A stretch of 64,000 bases of DNA from Bacillus mobilis (GCF_001884045.1 NZ_MACF01000119.1:1-64000); one strand, 5' to 3'. Shown: positions 9,096 to 18,873, counted from the stretch's first letter. Notes: generated by a model from the sequence alone, not told the origin. Made by a program: numbers and translations.

Positions 9096-9719
9096 ATGGA
9101 ATTTTGGGAATCAAGTTTTATTGAGAAACAAACAATGTGGGGATTTGAACCTACTGAATCTGCAATTTTGACAAAAGATTTTTTTGTGGAAAAGAACGTT
9201 AAGGACATATTAGTTCCGGGTATTGGATATGGAAGAAATGCAAAGGTGTTTATCGAAAATGGTATAAATGTAACAGGTATTGAAATTTCAAAAACAGCCA
9301 TCGATTTAGCAAGAGAAAACGGGCTAGAAGATGTTAGTATGTATCATGGCTCAGTAAACGAGATGCCTTTTGATAATAAACTATATGATGGGATATTTAG
9401 TCATGCACTTCTCCATTTGTTGAATAAGCAGGAGCGAGAGAAATTTATTAAAGATTGTTATAATCAGTTAAAACCAGGCGGGTATTTGGTTTTTACAACA
9501 GTTTCTAAAAAAGCGCCAATGTATGGAAAAGGAAAACAGTTGGATAAAGACTATTATGAGGTAATGGAAGGCGTAAAAATGTTCTTCTATGATTCTGAAT
9601 CTGTAAAACAAGATTTTAATAAATATGGACTAGTACAAGTTTTAGAAATTGACGAACCAAATAAGAACATAGTAAATAAGCCTTCAATTAATTTCTTAAT
9701 GATAAAATGTAAAAAATAA
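9096..9719 (+). CDS. Class I SAM-dependent methyltransferase
   Basis: 207 aa. It has the SAM-binding glycine loop VPGIGYGRNAKVF (about 44-56), the acidic residue in GIEISKTAID, and FSHALLHLL followed by LKPGGYLVF. The N-terminal FWE...MWGFEP motif resembles the TehB/thiopurine methyltransferase-like group, which act on small molecules. The substrate is unknown. ATAAGGAGATAAAAATAAA precedes the ATG. Confidence 0.82.
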   Translation: MEFWESSFIEKQTMWGFEPTESAILTKDFFVEKNVKDILVPGIGYGRNAKVFIENGINVTGIEISKTAIDLARENGLEDVSMYHGSVNEMPFDNKLYDGIFSHALLHLLNKQEREKFIKDCYNQLKPGGYLVFTTVSKKAPMYGKGKQLDKDYYEVMEGVKMFFYDSESVKQDFNKYGLVQVLEIDEPNKNIVNKPSINFLMIKCKK

Positions 9720-9859
9720 CTATAATTAATAGTTATTAAATATTATTAAGAATGTTTATATATTGATAATGCACAAATAAAAAGGACAAGCATATAATAG
9801 AAATACCTATTAACTTTAAGTAACCTTAACTTTCTTTAATAGGATATCTCAAAATCCCC

Positions 9860-9892
9860 AAAAAGAGCACTTGCGGAAACAAGCGCTCTTTT
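9860..9892 (+). terminator. Intrinsic terminator
   Basis: AAGAGC-CTTG / CAAG-GCTCTT stem followed by TTTATTT. It lies 140 bp after the methyltransferase stop. Confidence 0.8.
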
Positions 9893-10005
9893 ATTTATGT
9901 ATATTGAAGATAATTAAAATTCGTTCGACTGATATGGAATTTTAAACCATTATTTTATATGAAGTGGTAAAATAAGTAGGGTAAATGTGTAAGGGGGCGA
10001 GGGAT

Positions 10006-11484
10006 TTGAAACTAAAAGTGCTGGCGGATTTGTTATTGATTAAAGATACCATTGGGAATATGAATGTAGAAATTACGGGATTAGAAATGGATTCTAGAAA
10101 GATCACTAGCGGAAATCTTTTTATATGTGTATCAGGTATTGATGGTTTTCTTGAAGATCGACATCAATTTGTTGAAGATGCAGTGAAAAATGGAGCTGTG
10201 GCGTTAATTGTAGAAAGAGATGTAAACATTGAAATACCTAAAATAATTGTAAAAGATGCTAGGTATGCTATCGCAGTTATTGCGTCACATTTCTATGGTT
10301 ATCCATCTAATAAAATGAAGCTAATTGGAATTACAGGAACTAATGGTAAAACGACTACTTCCTATTTAATTGAAAAAATTTTAACTGACTATGGATTTCA
10401 AACAGGGCTCATGGGGAATAACGGAGTGAAAGTTGGTTCGAAATGGTATCCGACTGAAATTAATACGCAAGAACCTCCAACACTTCAACGGAATTTGCAG
10501 AAGATGAAAAATCATAATACAGATTATTGTGTTATGGAAGTTACGTCACAAGGCTTACATATGGAGAGAGTTAAAGGATGTAACTTTAAAATAGCTGTTT
10601 TCACAAATTTAACGCAAGATCATTTGGATTACCATGGAACATTTGAGGAATATAAGCATGTAAAAGGTCTTCTATTTTCTAGATTAGGAAATGATTTTTC
10701 TACTACAGATAAAAAAATTGCTATTTTGAATGCAGATGATCCATCAGTAGAATACTTTAAAAAAGTTACTTCTGCTGAAGTGATTACGTATGGGATACAT
10801 AAAGGAGCGGATGTTCAAGCGAAGAACATAACTTTAAGCCCAAAAGGAATTCAGTTTTTAGTTTCTACATTTAATGGGGAAAAAGAAATCAATCTAAATC
10901 TAGTAGGCCATTTTAATGTTTATAATGCATTAGCAGCAATAACAGCTGCATTGGTTGAAGGTATTCCGCTTACAAACATTAGTGACAGTTTATCTCATGT
11001 AAAGAGCATTGAAGGTAGAATGGAAATCATAGACGAAAATCAAGATTTCCTTGTAATTGTGGACTATGCTCATACACCCGATGCGTTAGAAAATGTCCTC
11101 TCTACAATTAGCGAGTTTTCAAAAGGTAAAATTATTACTGTTTTCGGTTGCGGTGGAGATAGAGATACAAAAAAACGATCTATAATGGGTGAAATTGCTG
11201 GAAGTTATAGTGATTTTGTTTATATTACTTCTGATAATCCACGTTCGGAAGACCCGCAGGCAATAATGAAAGATATTGAAAAAGGGTTTTCACAGAATAA
11301 TAATTTGAATTATAAAGTAGAAGTAGATCGTGAACTTGCTATAAATCATGCAATAAACATGGCATCTGCTAATGATATTGTTTTGATTGCTGGGAAGGGG
11401 CATGAAACGTATCAAATTTTAAAGGATTCGACTATTCATTTTGATGATAAAGAAAAAGCTCGACAAGCAATTATTGATAAATGA
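10006..11484 (+). CDS. murE: Stand-alone MurE: UDP-MurNAc-tripeptide synthetase, meso-DAP type
   Basis: Mur ligase of 492 aa that adds the third stem amino acid to UDP-MurNAc-L-Ala-D-Glu in the cytosol. The ATP loop GITGTNGKTTT is at 108-118; DNPR at 410-413 is the meso-diaminopimelate specificity motif; the C-terminal Mur ligase domain is intact. The frame opens at ATG 9985, but AAGGGGGCGAGGG precedes TTG 10006, and MKLKVLADLL is the usual MurE N-terminus. None of the dcw neighbours (mraY, murD, ftsW) is present, so this is probably a second copy. That cannot be proved from one window. Confidence 0.88.
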   Translation: MKLKVLADLLLIKDTIGNMNVEITGLEMDSRKITSGNLFICVSGIDGFLEDRHQFVEDAVKNGAVALIVERDVNIEIPKIIVKDARYAIAVIASHFYGYPSNKMKLIGITGTNGKTTTSYLIEKILTDYGFQTGLMGNNGVKVGSKWYPTEINTQEPPTLQRNLQKMKNHNTDYCVMEVTSQGLHMERVKGCNFKIAVFTNLTQDHLDYHGTFEEYKHVKGLLFSRLGNDFSTTDKKIAILNADDPSVEYFKKVTSAEVITYGIHKGADVQAKNITLSPKGIQFLVSTFNGEKEINLNLVGHFNVYNALAAITAALVEGIPLTNISDSLSHVKSIEGRMEIIDENQDFLVIVDYAHTPDALENVLSTISEFSKGKIITVFGCGGDRDTKKRSIMGEIAGSYSDFVYITSDNPRSEDPQAIMKDIEKGFSQNNNLNYKVEVDRELAINHAINMASANDIVLIAGKGHETYQILKDSTIHFDDKEKARQAIIDK

Positions 11485-11586
11485 ATGAATTCAATTAATA
11501 GCTGAATAGTATTTCTAATAAAAATAATGTTTTAGAAAAAGCTAAAACTAATAACGAAGCAATTTTATAAAGAATTTATGATTGAA

Positions 11587-11637
11587 AGGTAAGGGTGTTT
11601 CTATGAATATATGAGGGGAAAACCTTACCTTTTATAG
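11587..11637. terminator. Convergent terminator between murE and methyltransferase
   Basis: AAAGGTAAGG ... CCTTACCTTT stem with a T tract on the right and an A-rich left flank; it could serve both strands. Confidence 0.6.
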
Positions 11638-11639
11638 TT

Positions 11640-12341
11640 TTATTTCTGAAAAACAAATGTTATAGCATTTGTATTTAATTGAATATGCCTTTCATCGCGA
11701 ACAATATTATAGACTAATTCTTTTACTTCAACTTTAATTTCTTTCCATTCCTTATAAATGCTTTTTAATAGATATATCATCTCTTCAGTAGGAAGGTTAA
11801 TTTCAATTAAAGCATCTAATTTTTCATTCGTATGTAAGTCTATTTCTTGTATGTTCGAGTTAATAATGAAACAATTGATACCACCAACTTTTGTACCTTT
11901 TTTCATAGAATGGAGCACGTTTTTTAAATCTTCTTCTGATTTGACATGCTCTAAACTTGATACTGCAACGATATAATCATAAGTATCAGGTTGGATGTAG
12001 TAGTTTTCAATTGCTGCTTGTTCTGTTTGTATGACTTGAAATACATCATGTTCTTTACTATACGTTTGTAATTTTGTTAAAGCGGAATCCAGTAAGTCCA
12101 CACAAGTAACAGTACCACTACCATTTTGTATCTTTTGTGCAATTGGAATACTATTTCTTCCAACGCCAGAGCCGAGATCAAGCACTTGTAAGTTATTTTG
12201 TCCTTCAAAGTACTCCATTAAGTCCATAACTGTTTTAACCGGTTTGTAAAGCCAAGAGCCAGTTTCGAATAGTTTATATTGTTCATAGCAAAGGTCATGA
12301 TATTTCTTTTCTTCGTGTCTTATGTAATCGATACGATTCAT
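11640..12341 (-). CDS. Class I SAM-dependent methyltransferase
   Basis: 233 aa. Motif I LDLGSGVGRNSIPIAQK lies at about 56-72, the acidic loop is TCVDLLDSAL, and VSSLEHVKSEEDL is motif II-like. The substrate is unknown. Its ATG overlaps the stop of the upstream SMP-30 gene by 4 bp (ATGA type), so the two are translationally coupled and form an operon. Confidence 0.82.
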   Translation of the reverse strand: MNRIDYIRHEEKKYHDLCYEQYKLFETGSWLYKPVKTVMDLMEYFEGQNNLQVLDLGSGVGRNSIPIAQKIQNGSGTVTCVDLLDSALTKLQTYSKEHDVFQVIQTEQAAIENYYIQPDTYDYIVAVSSLEHVKSEEDLKNVLHSMKKGTKVGGINCFIINSNIQEIDLHTNEKLDALIEINLPTEEMIYLLKSIYKEWKEIKVEVKELVYNIVRDERHIQLNTNAITFVFQK

Positions 12342-13249
12342 ATAGTTTCAGCTCCAATATTATTATTGCGAAATGAATGGGTAGGACAACCTTTTATATT
12401 CGTTTGAATTCGAAAAATACCACCAGCATGTGGATATTGATTTAATTCGTTATTTGTCATTCTTGTTCTGGCTGTTGTAACATATAAATCTGTTAAATTA
12501 GGCCCTCCAAATGTACAAGACGTTACATATAACGCTGGGATTGGGATACTTAATATTTGCTCTCCAGTTAAAGGGTTCCACCTAGTAATCTTTGAACCGC
12601 CCCAATGTGCAATCCATAAACAACCTTCTTCGTCTATTGTCATACCATCAGGTAGACCGTCATTTTCAGGGAAAATGATTACATCATTTGGATTACGAAT
12701 TTCTCCAGTACTTATATCATAATGAAAACGAACTACTTTTTTAGTAGGTGTATCAATAAAATAAAGGTATGTATAATCAGGTGACCAAGCAATGCCATTT
12801 GATGTATTTACATGTGCAATTTTTTTCTCGACACTTAAATTATTATTTAAACAATACAAGGAACCTGCAGCATTAATACCGTATGTATCTGTAGTGCCTG
12901 CCCAAAAACGTCCTGCTGGATCGCATTTTCCATCGTTAAAACGATTTTCAAATAAATGTGGTTCAGGGTCAAAAATATGTGTCAGTTTTTCTGTTTTTAC
13001 ATGAATAGAATAAAAGCCATTTTCCATAGCTAGGAGTAGTACGTCTTCTAAATATGGAACAACACAGCCGATTTGTTGATTAAGAGCGATTACTCGGTTT
13101 GTATTAGTAGTAGGATTAAATATGCATAATTGTTTCTCCATAATATCAACCCAGTATAAAAGTTGTTTATTTTCATTCCAACATGGCCCTTCAGCTAAAC
13201 TTGCTTTAGCATCTAAAACTAATTCTATATTACTGATCAAGATGTTCAC
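12338..13249 (-). CDS. SMP-30/gluconolactonase/LRE-like sugar lactonase
   Basis: 303-aa six-bladed propeller hydrolase. The expected metal/active-site blocks are present: AEGPCWN near residue 19 (Glu ligand), FNDGKCDPAGRFWAGT near 105 and NTSNGIAWSPD near 148 (Asn ligands), and LPDGMTIDEEGCLWIA near 200 (Asp). The family opens sugar lactones or related esters using one divalent metal. It is the first gene of a two-gene operon with the methyltransferase. Confidence 0.85.
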   Translation of the reverse strand: MNILISNIELVLDAKASLAEGPCWNENKQLLYWVDIMEKQLCIFNPTTNTNRVIALNQQIGCVVPYLEDVLLLAMENGFYSIHVKTEKLTHIFDPEPHLFENRFNDGKCDPAGRFWAGTTDTYGINAAGSLYCLNNNLSVEKKIAHVNTSNGIAWSPDYTYLYFIDTPTKKVVRFHYDISTGEIRNPNDVIIFPENDGLPDGMTIDEEGCLWIAHWGGSKITRWNPLTGEQILSIPIPALYVTSCTFGGPNLTDLYVTTARTRMTNNELNQYPHAGGIFRIQTNIKGCPTHSFRNNNIGAETI

Positions 13250-13386
13250 CTCGCTTTATAAGATATTTATATAATTCGATAAGAATAGAGGTAAACCTTT
13301 AGTCAGAAGATATTAAGATTTGTAATTTGGAAAACTGATTTTCTCAAGTGATTAAAAAATGTATAAACATGGAGAGGAAAATGCAT

Positions 13387-13551
13387 ATGATGTTTTATGA
13401 AATTGTTTGCTTTTCTTGTAAAAATATATTCCGTGTATACGAAGGAAGCGAAAAATATAAGCGATTTAAAGAGAAACCGAAAGGGACATATTGTTGTGAT
13501 GAATGTAGTCATAAAATTCAATTAGAAGCAATAAAGCATTTATTTAGATAG
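13387..13551 (+). CDS. Small zinc-ribbon-like protein (YlaI/DUF2197-like)
   Basis: The frame is open from 13348, but GGAGAGG at 13371-13377 favours ATG 13387 (about 54 aa; 13381 and 13390 are alternatives). Two CxxC pairs (CFSC and CDEC) about 29 residues apart suggest a zinc ribbon. The spacing and KPKGTYCCDEC recall the DUF2197 family. Function unknown. Confidence 0.65.
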   Translation: MMFYEIVCFSCKNIFRVYEGSEKYKRFKEKPKGTYCCDECSHKIQLEAIKHLFR

Positions 13552-13570
13552 TCTTTTTGTCCGGAAAAGT

Positions 13571-13599
13571 TTGACAATAAAAGTATTATAAATTATCAT
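13571..13599 (+). promoter_or_regulatory. Sigma-A promoter of the lysK T-box transcript
   Basis: TTGACA at 13571-13576 and TATCAT at 13594-13599 with a 17-bp spacer. Confidence 0.8.
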
Positions 13600-13604
13600 A
13601 TGAA

Positions 13605-13905
13605 AAAACTAATATTTAAAATGGCATGGAAGAGAAGAGTAGTTAAGAAAGAATACGTACAGAGAGCTCTGGTAGCTGAGAAAGAGCGGTATACATCTTA
13701 ATGAAAAAAGACTTGGAGCTGCGCAAGGAACTAATTTGTTTAGGGATGGTGCGACGGGTTCTCCCGTTATAGAGATAGGGTATAAGCATATTTTGCCGTA
13801 CCTGAAGAGGTTAATATGGCGACGTATTAACAAACTGAGGTGGTACCGCGAAGCTAACAACTCTCGTCCTCAAGATGAATAATCTTGGGGGTGGGAGTTT
13901 TTTTA
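13605..13905 (+). promoter_or_regulatory. T-box leader riboregulator of class I lysyl-tRNA synthetase
   Basis: The conserved T-box AGGTGGTACCGCG is at 13838-13850. An intrinsic terminator (CAAGAT/ATCTTG core, ending GGGAGTTTTTTT) follows at 13857-13904. Upstream is about 230 nt of stem-rich RNA with the GAGAGCTCTGGTAGCTGAGA stem I region. T-boxes bind uncharged tRNA and then prevent termination. I did not fix the specifier codon. A published study of the B. cereus lysK T-box reported partial response to uncharged tRNA-Asn. Confidence 0.93.
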
Positions 13906-13957
13906 TTGCATAAATTTGAAAATGTGAAAACAAAAAAACAATTGAGGTGAGTAATAT

Positions 13958-15506
13958 ATGCATTGGGCGTATGAAGTAGCACATGAATTAATAAGGAAAC
14001 ATCCAAACAAAGAAACTTTTGTTTGCGCATCTGGAATCAGTCCATCTGGATCTGTTCATATCGGAAACTTTCGCGAAATAATAACGACTTATTTCGTTGT
14101 AAGAGCACTTCAAGATTTAGGAAAAAAGACTCGTTTTATATTTTCATGGGATGATTATGATAGGTTTAGAAAAGTCCCTAAAAATATTGATCCATCTTTT
14201 GCAAAATATATTGGTATGCCATACTGTGATATTCCAGATCCATATGGTTGTCATAACTCCTATGCAGAGCATTTTGAAAAAGAGTTTGAGAAATCGCTTC
14301 AAGTATTTGGGGTTGAAGTGGAATTCATATATCAACATGCTGAATATAGAAGTGGAAGATATAACAAAAACATATTAGAGGCTTTATATAAAAGAAATAT
14401 ATGATATTTTAATGAGTTTTAAAACAGGAGAGTGTAGTGAAGAAGAGCGAGAGAGCTTTTATCCAGTTACATTATATTGTGAAAAATGCGGGAAAGATGC
14501 AACAACGATTACACATTTTGATGAAGTATTAAAATCAGTTCAGTATGAATGTGTATGTGGAAATCAAAATGAATTATCAGTATTAAATACAAATAAAATG
14601 AAACTGAATTGGAAAATCGATTGGCCGATGAGGTGGATGATAGAGGATGTTATTTTTGAACCGGGTGGAAGAGATCATTCATCGGAAACGGGTAGTTATA
14701 ATGTATCCAAGGAAATCGCAAAAGAAATATTTAATCGTGAAGCTCCTCATTACGTTGCGTATGATTTCATAGGAATAAAAGGGCATCACGAAAAAATGTC
14801 TAGTTCTTCAGGGGATAGTATTACACCCAGTGAGTTGTTAAAAGTGTATTTACCAGAAGTGATTCTTTTTATGTTTGCTAAATATAGACCAAACGCAGCT
14901 TTTCATATCGGTCTTGATGAAGATGTAATTCGCAATTATACAGAATATGAACGATTAAAAGATAGTTATGAGAATAAAACGCTAAAAAATGAAGATTTAT
15001 TTGATGCAATTAAACTTTCTAGAGTTGATAGCAGAATTAAAGAATATCCGAAATTTAATCAAGTAGCAGGAACGTTACCGCTATTAAATTTTGATTCATC
15101 TATTTTACAAGATACATTAGAAAAAATAGATAGAAGTTATACATTAGGTGCTATGATAGCGATATGTAACCGCGCAGAGTATTGGATAAGAAACTTTCAA
15201 TCTGAAAAATTAATTGCGGTAAATCTAGAGAGAAATACAGAGTTTTACAACACATTAGATGAAAGACAGAAAGAATGGTTAGTAGAAGTCTGCAACATAC
15301 TTCGTTCTAACAAAGATTACTCTAACTTAATGGAAAAATTGTATTCGATTTGTCATGATGAAAATAAAAAAATAATGAAAGAAAATCAAAAACAATTATT
15401 TATTATTATATATAAGCTCATTATGAATCAGTCCAGTGGCCCTCGAATACCGTTATTAATACATGTAGTAGGCATCGAAAAGTTTATCACATTATTAGAT
15501 TTCTAA
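13958..15506 (+). pseudogene. lysK: Class I lysyl-tRNA synthetase, frameshifted
   Basis: Two adjacent frames make one class I LysRS. Frame one (13958-14404) carries the HIGH-like SGSVHIGNFRE and stops after LYKRNI. Frame two continues as EIYDILMSFKTGE to 15506, with zinc-binding CEKC...CVCG and the KMSKS-like KMSSSSGD. The shift lies at about 14390-14402 in TATAAAAGAAATATATGA, where two missing bases (or one extra) break the frame. Combined length is about 515 residues, normal for the family. Bacilli also have a class II LysRS, so loss would be tolerated. A sequencing error is the main alternative. Confidence 0.85.
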
Positions 15507-15514
15507 AAAATAAA

Positions 15515-15552
15515 GGGAACGCAAATACTCAGCTAAGTATTTGCGTTTCACA
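15515..15552. terminator. Bidirectional terminator between lysK and cwlJ
   Basis: AACGCAAATACT (15518-15529) pairs perfectly with AGTATTTGCGTT (15536-15547), a 12-bp stem. The right flank has a T-rich run and the left flank an A-rich run. Confidence 0.88.
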
Positions 15553-15557
15553 TTTTA

Positions 15558-15986
15558 CTACCGTGAATACATTTTCGGACATTCATCACCACTAGGTTCA
15601 TAAAAACAATGGCTTTTAAACTGTCCTACAAACGGCTGGTTATACCATTCAGGTGGACAAGTACCAACTGGACGGAAATACCAAAGAGCCCACCTTGCTG
15701 GCCAGCGCCACTCACCTTGTAAAACTTTTCTTGCGATGTCTTTTTCTGATTCACGTGCGCGTTGATAAAAATATCCGTATTGCACTGCTTCAAATCCACC
15801 AGGACTTTGATATACTGCATCACGTACAGTTCGAAGTTGTTTAAAATCTAAGCAATCACAAAATACACGATTTACTACTACGCAACCAACAAGTTGTTCA
15901 CCTTGTCGACCTTCTCCTTCTGCTTCAGCACGAATTAAACGAGCTAGTAAATCAACATCGCTTTCGTTATATGGAATAAGGGGCAT
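15558..15986 (-). CDS. cwlJ: Spore cortex-lytic hydrolase CwlJ (SleB/CwlJ family)
   Basis: 142 aa with no signal peptide, as for CwlJ, which sits in the spore coat layers and degrades cortex peptidoglycan during germination. The catalytic glutamate region is RAEAEGEG (E21 by family position), with GEQLVGCVVVNRV and the C-terminal FKSHCFYEP block. The usual partner gerQ is not adjacent, so this may be the second CwlJ copy found in some B. cereus group strains (CwlJ2). Confidence 0.88.
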   Translation of the reverse strand: MPLIPYNESDVDLLARLIRAEAEGEGRQGEQLVGCVVVNRVFCDCLDFKQLRTVRDAVYQSPGGFEAVQYGYFYQRARESEKDIARKVLQGEWRWPARWALWYFRPVGTCPPEWYNQPFVGQFKSHCFYEPSGDECPKMYSR

Positions 15987-16143
15987 AGTGCTACCACCTT
16001 TCTTTACCTGTTATAGTAAAGAGTGTATGTATGAAAATAAGCTAGGTGCTTTTTCACGTGCAAATATCATCAAATATGAAGAGGAGCTTGTATGAAAAAA
16101 GCTAATTAGTAATTGTAGACCAATATAAAAGGGGAGAGATAAC

Positions 16144-17058
16144 ATGTATCGAATTTATAAAGAACATATCATATACGCAATGTCACCAGATAATAAGCCA
16201 TGTATGGAAGTAGAAATAGGAAGTCGTCTTGTATTTGAAACATATGATTGCTTTGAAAATCAAATTGAATCTGAAGATGTTGTGTTTCAAGAATTAGATT
16301 GGAACCGAATTAATCCAGCGACTGGTCCAGTATTTATTAATGGTGCAGAACCCGGTGATATTTTAGTCGTATCGATTGAAAAGATTAAAATTGCAGAGCA
16401 AGGTGTTTTAACTACAGGAGCGAATCTTGGCGTAATGGGTGAAGATCTAAACGAAAATACAGTGAAAATCGTCCCAATACATAATGAGCATGTTTTGTTT
16501 TCAAATGAACTACAAATCCCAATTCATCCTATGATCGGTGTAATTGGTACTGCGCCGAAAGAAGAGAGCATTTCATGTGGCACACCGCATGATCACGGCG
16601 GGAATATGGATTGTAAAGAGATAAAAGAAGGGACAACGTTATTATTACCTGTAAATGTTCCTGGTGCTCTATTAGCATTAGGCGATTTACACGCGGCTAT
16701 GGGTGATGGTGAAATTGGTGTTAGTGGAGTAGAGGTTGCTGGTGAGGTAACCGTAACAGTTCAAGTTATAAAAGGAAAGAAATGGCCACTACCAATGGCT
16801 ATCCAAAAAGAAAAAGTAATGACGATTGCTTCAGAGAAATTGTTAGATGATGCAGCGAATCGCGCTGTACGTAATATGGTGACATTTTTACATGAAGAAT
16901 TAGAAATGTCTAAAGCTGATGCAACGCTTTTATTATCTGCTGCAGGTAATTTGAAAATTTGCCAAGTTGTGGATCCGCTGAAGACTGCTCGGATGGAATT
17001 AGGTATGAATTATGTGGAGCAATTGGGATTTACTTTGAGTGAATTTTATATTAAATAA
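16144..17058 (+). CDS. Acetamidase/formamidase family protein
   Basis: 304 aa of the FmdA/AmdA fold, which hydrolyses short amides to ammonia and acid. Signature segments are INGAEPGDILVVSI, CGTPHDHGGNMDCKEI (metal-binding region at about 140-155) and LGDLHAAMGDGEIGVSGVE. AAAAGGGGAGAGATAAC precedes the ATG. It is a single-gene unit with a terminator at 17073-17103. Confidence 0.88.
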   Translation: MYRIYKEHIIYAMSPDNKPCMEVEIGSRLVFETYDCFENQIESEDVVFQELDWNRINPATGPVFINGAEPGDILVVSIEKIKIAEQGVLTTGANLGVMGEDLNENTVKIVPIHNEHVLFSNELQIPIHPMIGVIGTAPKEESISCGTPHDHGGNMDCKEIKEGTTLLLPVNVPGALLALGDLHAAMGDGEIGVSGVEVAGEVTVTVQVIKGKKWPLPMAIQKEKVMTIASEKLLDDAANRAVRNMVTFLHEELEMSKADATLLLSAAGNLKICQVVDPLKTARMELGMNYVEQLGFTLSEFYIK

Positions 17059-17072
17059 GAAATAATAGAAGA

Positions 17073-17103
17073 AGGATGCTGTTGTATAAAAGTATCCTTT
17101 TTT
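17073..17103 (+). terminator. Intrinsic terminator
   Basis: AGGATGC ... GTATCCT stem followed by TTTTTT, after the acetamidase gene. Confidence 0.75.
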
Positions 17104-17185
17104 GATTTACGGATTATATAAAAAAAGGTAGTATTTATTTTATATAATTGAATATCAGATTGTGGATCGAAAAAGGAGTAATCAC

Positions 17186-17893
17186 ATGGTTAAAATTATG
17201 ATTGTAGAAGACGATATGAAAATTGCAGAACTATTATCAACACATGTCGCGAAATATGGATACGAAGGAATTATTGTATCGGATTTTCAAAATGTATTAA
17301 ACATTTTTTTAGAAGAACAACCAGAGTTAGTTTTATTAGATATTAATTTACCAAGTTTTGATGGTTACTATTGGTGTCGTCAAATTCGCGGAGTTTCTAC
17401 ATGTCCGATACTATTTATTTCGGCTCGTGAAGGCACGATGGATCAAGTTATGGCGCTTGAAAACGGTGGCGATGATTTTATTTCAAAGCCATTCCATTAC
17501 GAAGTTGTAATGGCTAAAATTCGTAGTCATTTAAGACGTGCTTACGGAGATTATGCACCGAAAGTAGAAGAGCGGATGGTTGAGCAACACGGTCTTTGTT
17601 TATATCCCGAAAGGCTTGTATTAAAGCTTAAGAATCAAGAGATTGATATAACAAGAAATGAAGCTATTTTATTAGAGATGTTAATGAAAAATTATCCGCG
17701 TGTTGTGGGTAGAGAAGTGTTATTAAATAAATTATGGGATAGCGAATCTTATGTTGACGATAATACTTTAAGCGTAAATACAACTCGTGTTCGTAAAAAG
17801 TTAAAAACGTTACAGATTGAAGATGCGATTGAAACGATTCGTAGTGTCGGTTATAGATTACATATTACTTGGGATACTGGTATGGAAAAATGA
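17186..17893 (+). CDS. OmpR-family response regulator, BceR-like
   Basis: 235 aa. The receiver domain has phospho-acceptor D52 in LLDINLPSFD and the conserved KPFHYEV lysine. The C-terminal winged helix has TRNEAILLEMLMKNYPRVV and VNTTRVRKKL. The frame opens at 17162, but AAAGGAG in front of ATG 17186 decides the start. It overlaps the kinase gene by 4 bp. BceR-type regulators switch on bacitracin-type ABC transporters; a candidate target lies 8 kb downstream (26097-28773). Confidence 0.88.
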   Translation: MVKIMIVEDDMKIAELLSTHVAKYGYEGIIVSDFQNVLNIFLEEQPELVLLDINLPSFDGYYWCRQIRGVSTCPILFISAREGTMDQVMALENGGDDFISKPFHYEVVMAKIRSHLRRAYGDYAPKVEERMVEQHGLCLYPERLVLKLKNQEIDITRNEAILLEMLMKNYPRVVGREVLLNKLWDSESYVDDNTLSVNTTRVRKKLKTLQIEDAIETIRSVGYRLHITWDTGMEK

Positions 17894-18873
17894 TAAGATT
17901 GTTTATTCGAGATCATATACCACTTATTTGTTTTACAGCAATCCAACTACTAGCCATATTTCTTGTATATTGGTTTGATGGGCATAACCATATTGCAACG
18001 GCATTATATGCAATGTTTTTAGGTGCATTTTTTATGTTGAGTTATTTAGTATTTCGTTACTTTACACATCGCTCTTTTTATGAACGATTAGCAAATCCGC
18101 TTGAATCTTTGGATGAATCTGTTCAAAAATCTGATTTTTCAGCTGTATCTACTGCGCTTCAAGACCTACTTGAGGTGCAATATCGCCATTATCAAAATCA
18201 GCTGCAAATACAAGAGAGAAAAAATAGTGATCATTTAACCTTTATGAACCAGTGGATACATCAAATGAAAACACCTCTATCTGTAATAGAATTAATTACA
18301 CAGGATGAAGTAGACCCACGTTTTGAAAGTATAAATGAGGAAACAGATAGGTTGAAAAAGGGGTTAGAGATGGCTTTGTATGTCGCACGTTTAGAAGCAT
18401 TTACACAAGATTTTTATGTGGAAAAAGTACAGCTACATAAAATAGTGAATGATTCCGTGCATGAACATAAACGCTTCTTTATCCGGAATTTTGTATATCC
18501 AGAGCTTAAAATTGATAAGGGTATTACTGTGGAAAGTGATGCAAAATGGTTACAATTTTTAATTGGACAAATACTATCGAATGCGATTAAATATTCATCT
18601 GGTAGTAGAGAGAAGATTAAAGTAAATGCTTGTAAGGAAGGTAATAACGTCATACTTGAAATTATCGATAGTGGTGTAGGAATTCCGAAGCAAGATTTAC
18701 CAAGAGTGTTTAAACCTTTCTTTACAGGAGAAAATGGTAGAGATTTTAAAGAATCAACTGGAATGGGGCTATATCTTGTATATGAAATTACGAAACAATT
18801 AGGACATAGTGTAGAAATCCATTCAGAAGTTGGTAAAGGTACCGTTGTACGCATTATATTTTTTAATGTGTAA
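17890..18873 (+). CDS. BceS-like intramembrane-sensing histidine kinase
   Basis: 327 aa. Two N-terminal TM helices (about 8-28 and 33-54) are separated by only a few residues, typical of intramembrane-sensing kinases that read stimulus from an ABC transporter. The H-box WIHQMKTPLSV has the phospho-acceptor H124. The ATPase part has NAIKYSSG, DSGVGIP and TGMGLYLVYEI. ATG 17890 overlaps the regulator stop (ATGA). No BceAB genes are adjacent; the nearest are at 26-29 kb. Confidence 0.88.
   Translation: MIRLFIRDHIPLICFTAIQLLAIFLVYWFDGHNHIATALYAMFLGAFFMLSYLVFRYFTHRSFYERLANPLESLDESVQKSDFSAVSTALQDLLEVQYRHYQNQLQIQERKNSDHLTFMNQWIHQMKTPLSVIELITQDEVDPRFESINEETDRLKKGLEMALYVARLEAFTQDFYVEKVQLHKIVNDSVHEHKRFFIRNFVYPELKIDKGITVESDAKWLQFLIGQILSNAIKYSSGSREKIKVNACKEGNNVILEIIDSGVGIPKQDLPRVFKPFFTGENGRDFKESTGMGLYLVYEITKQLGHSVEIHSEVGKGTVVRIIFFNV

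Noticed and set aside
13609-13860. 83-aa minus-strand frame across the T-box leader
   Set aside because: It lies entirely within the structured leader RNA; no ribosome binding site and no protein-like composition.
14385-14415. Programmed frameshifting to express lysK
   Set aside because: No recognised slippery heptamer, downstream stem or internal Shine-Dalgarno of the prfB type. A simple indel is more likely.
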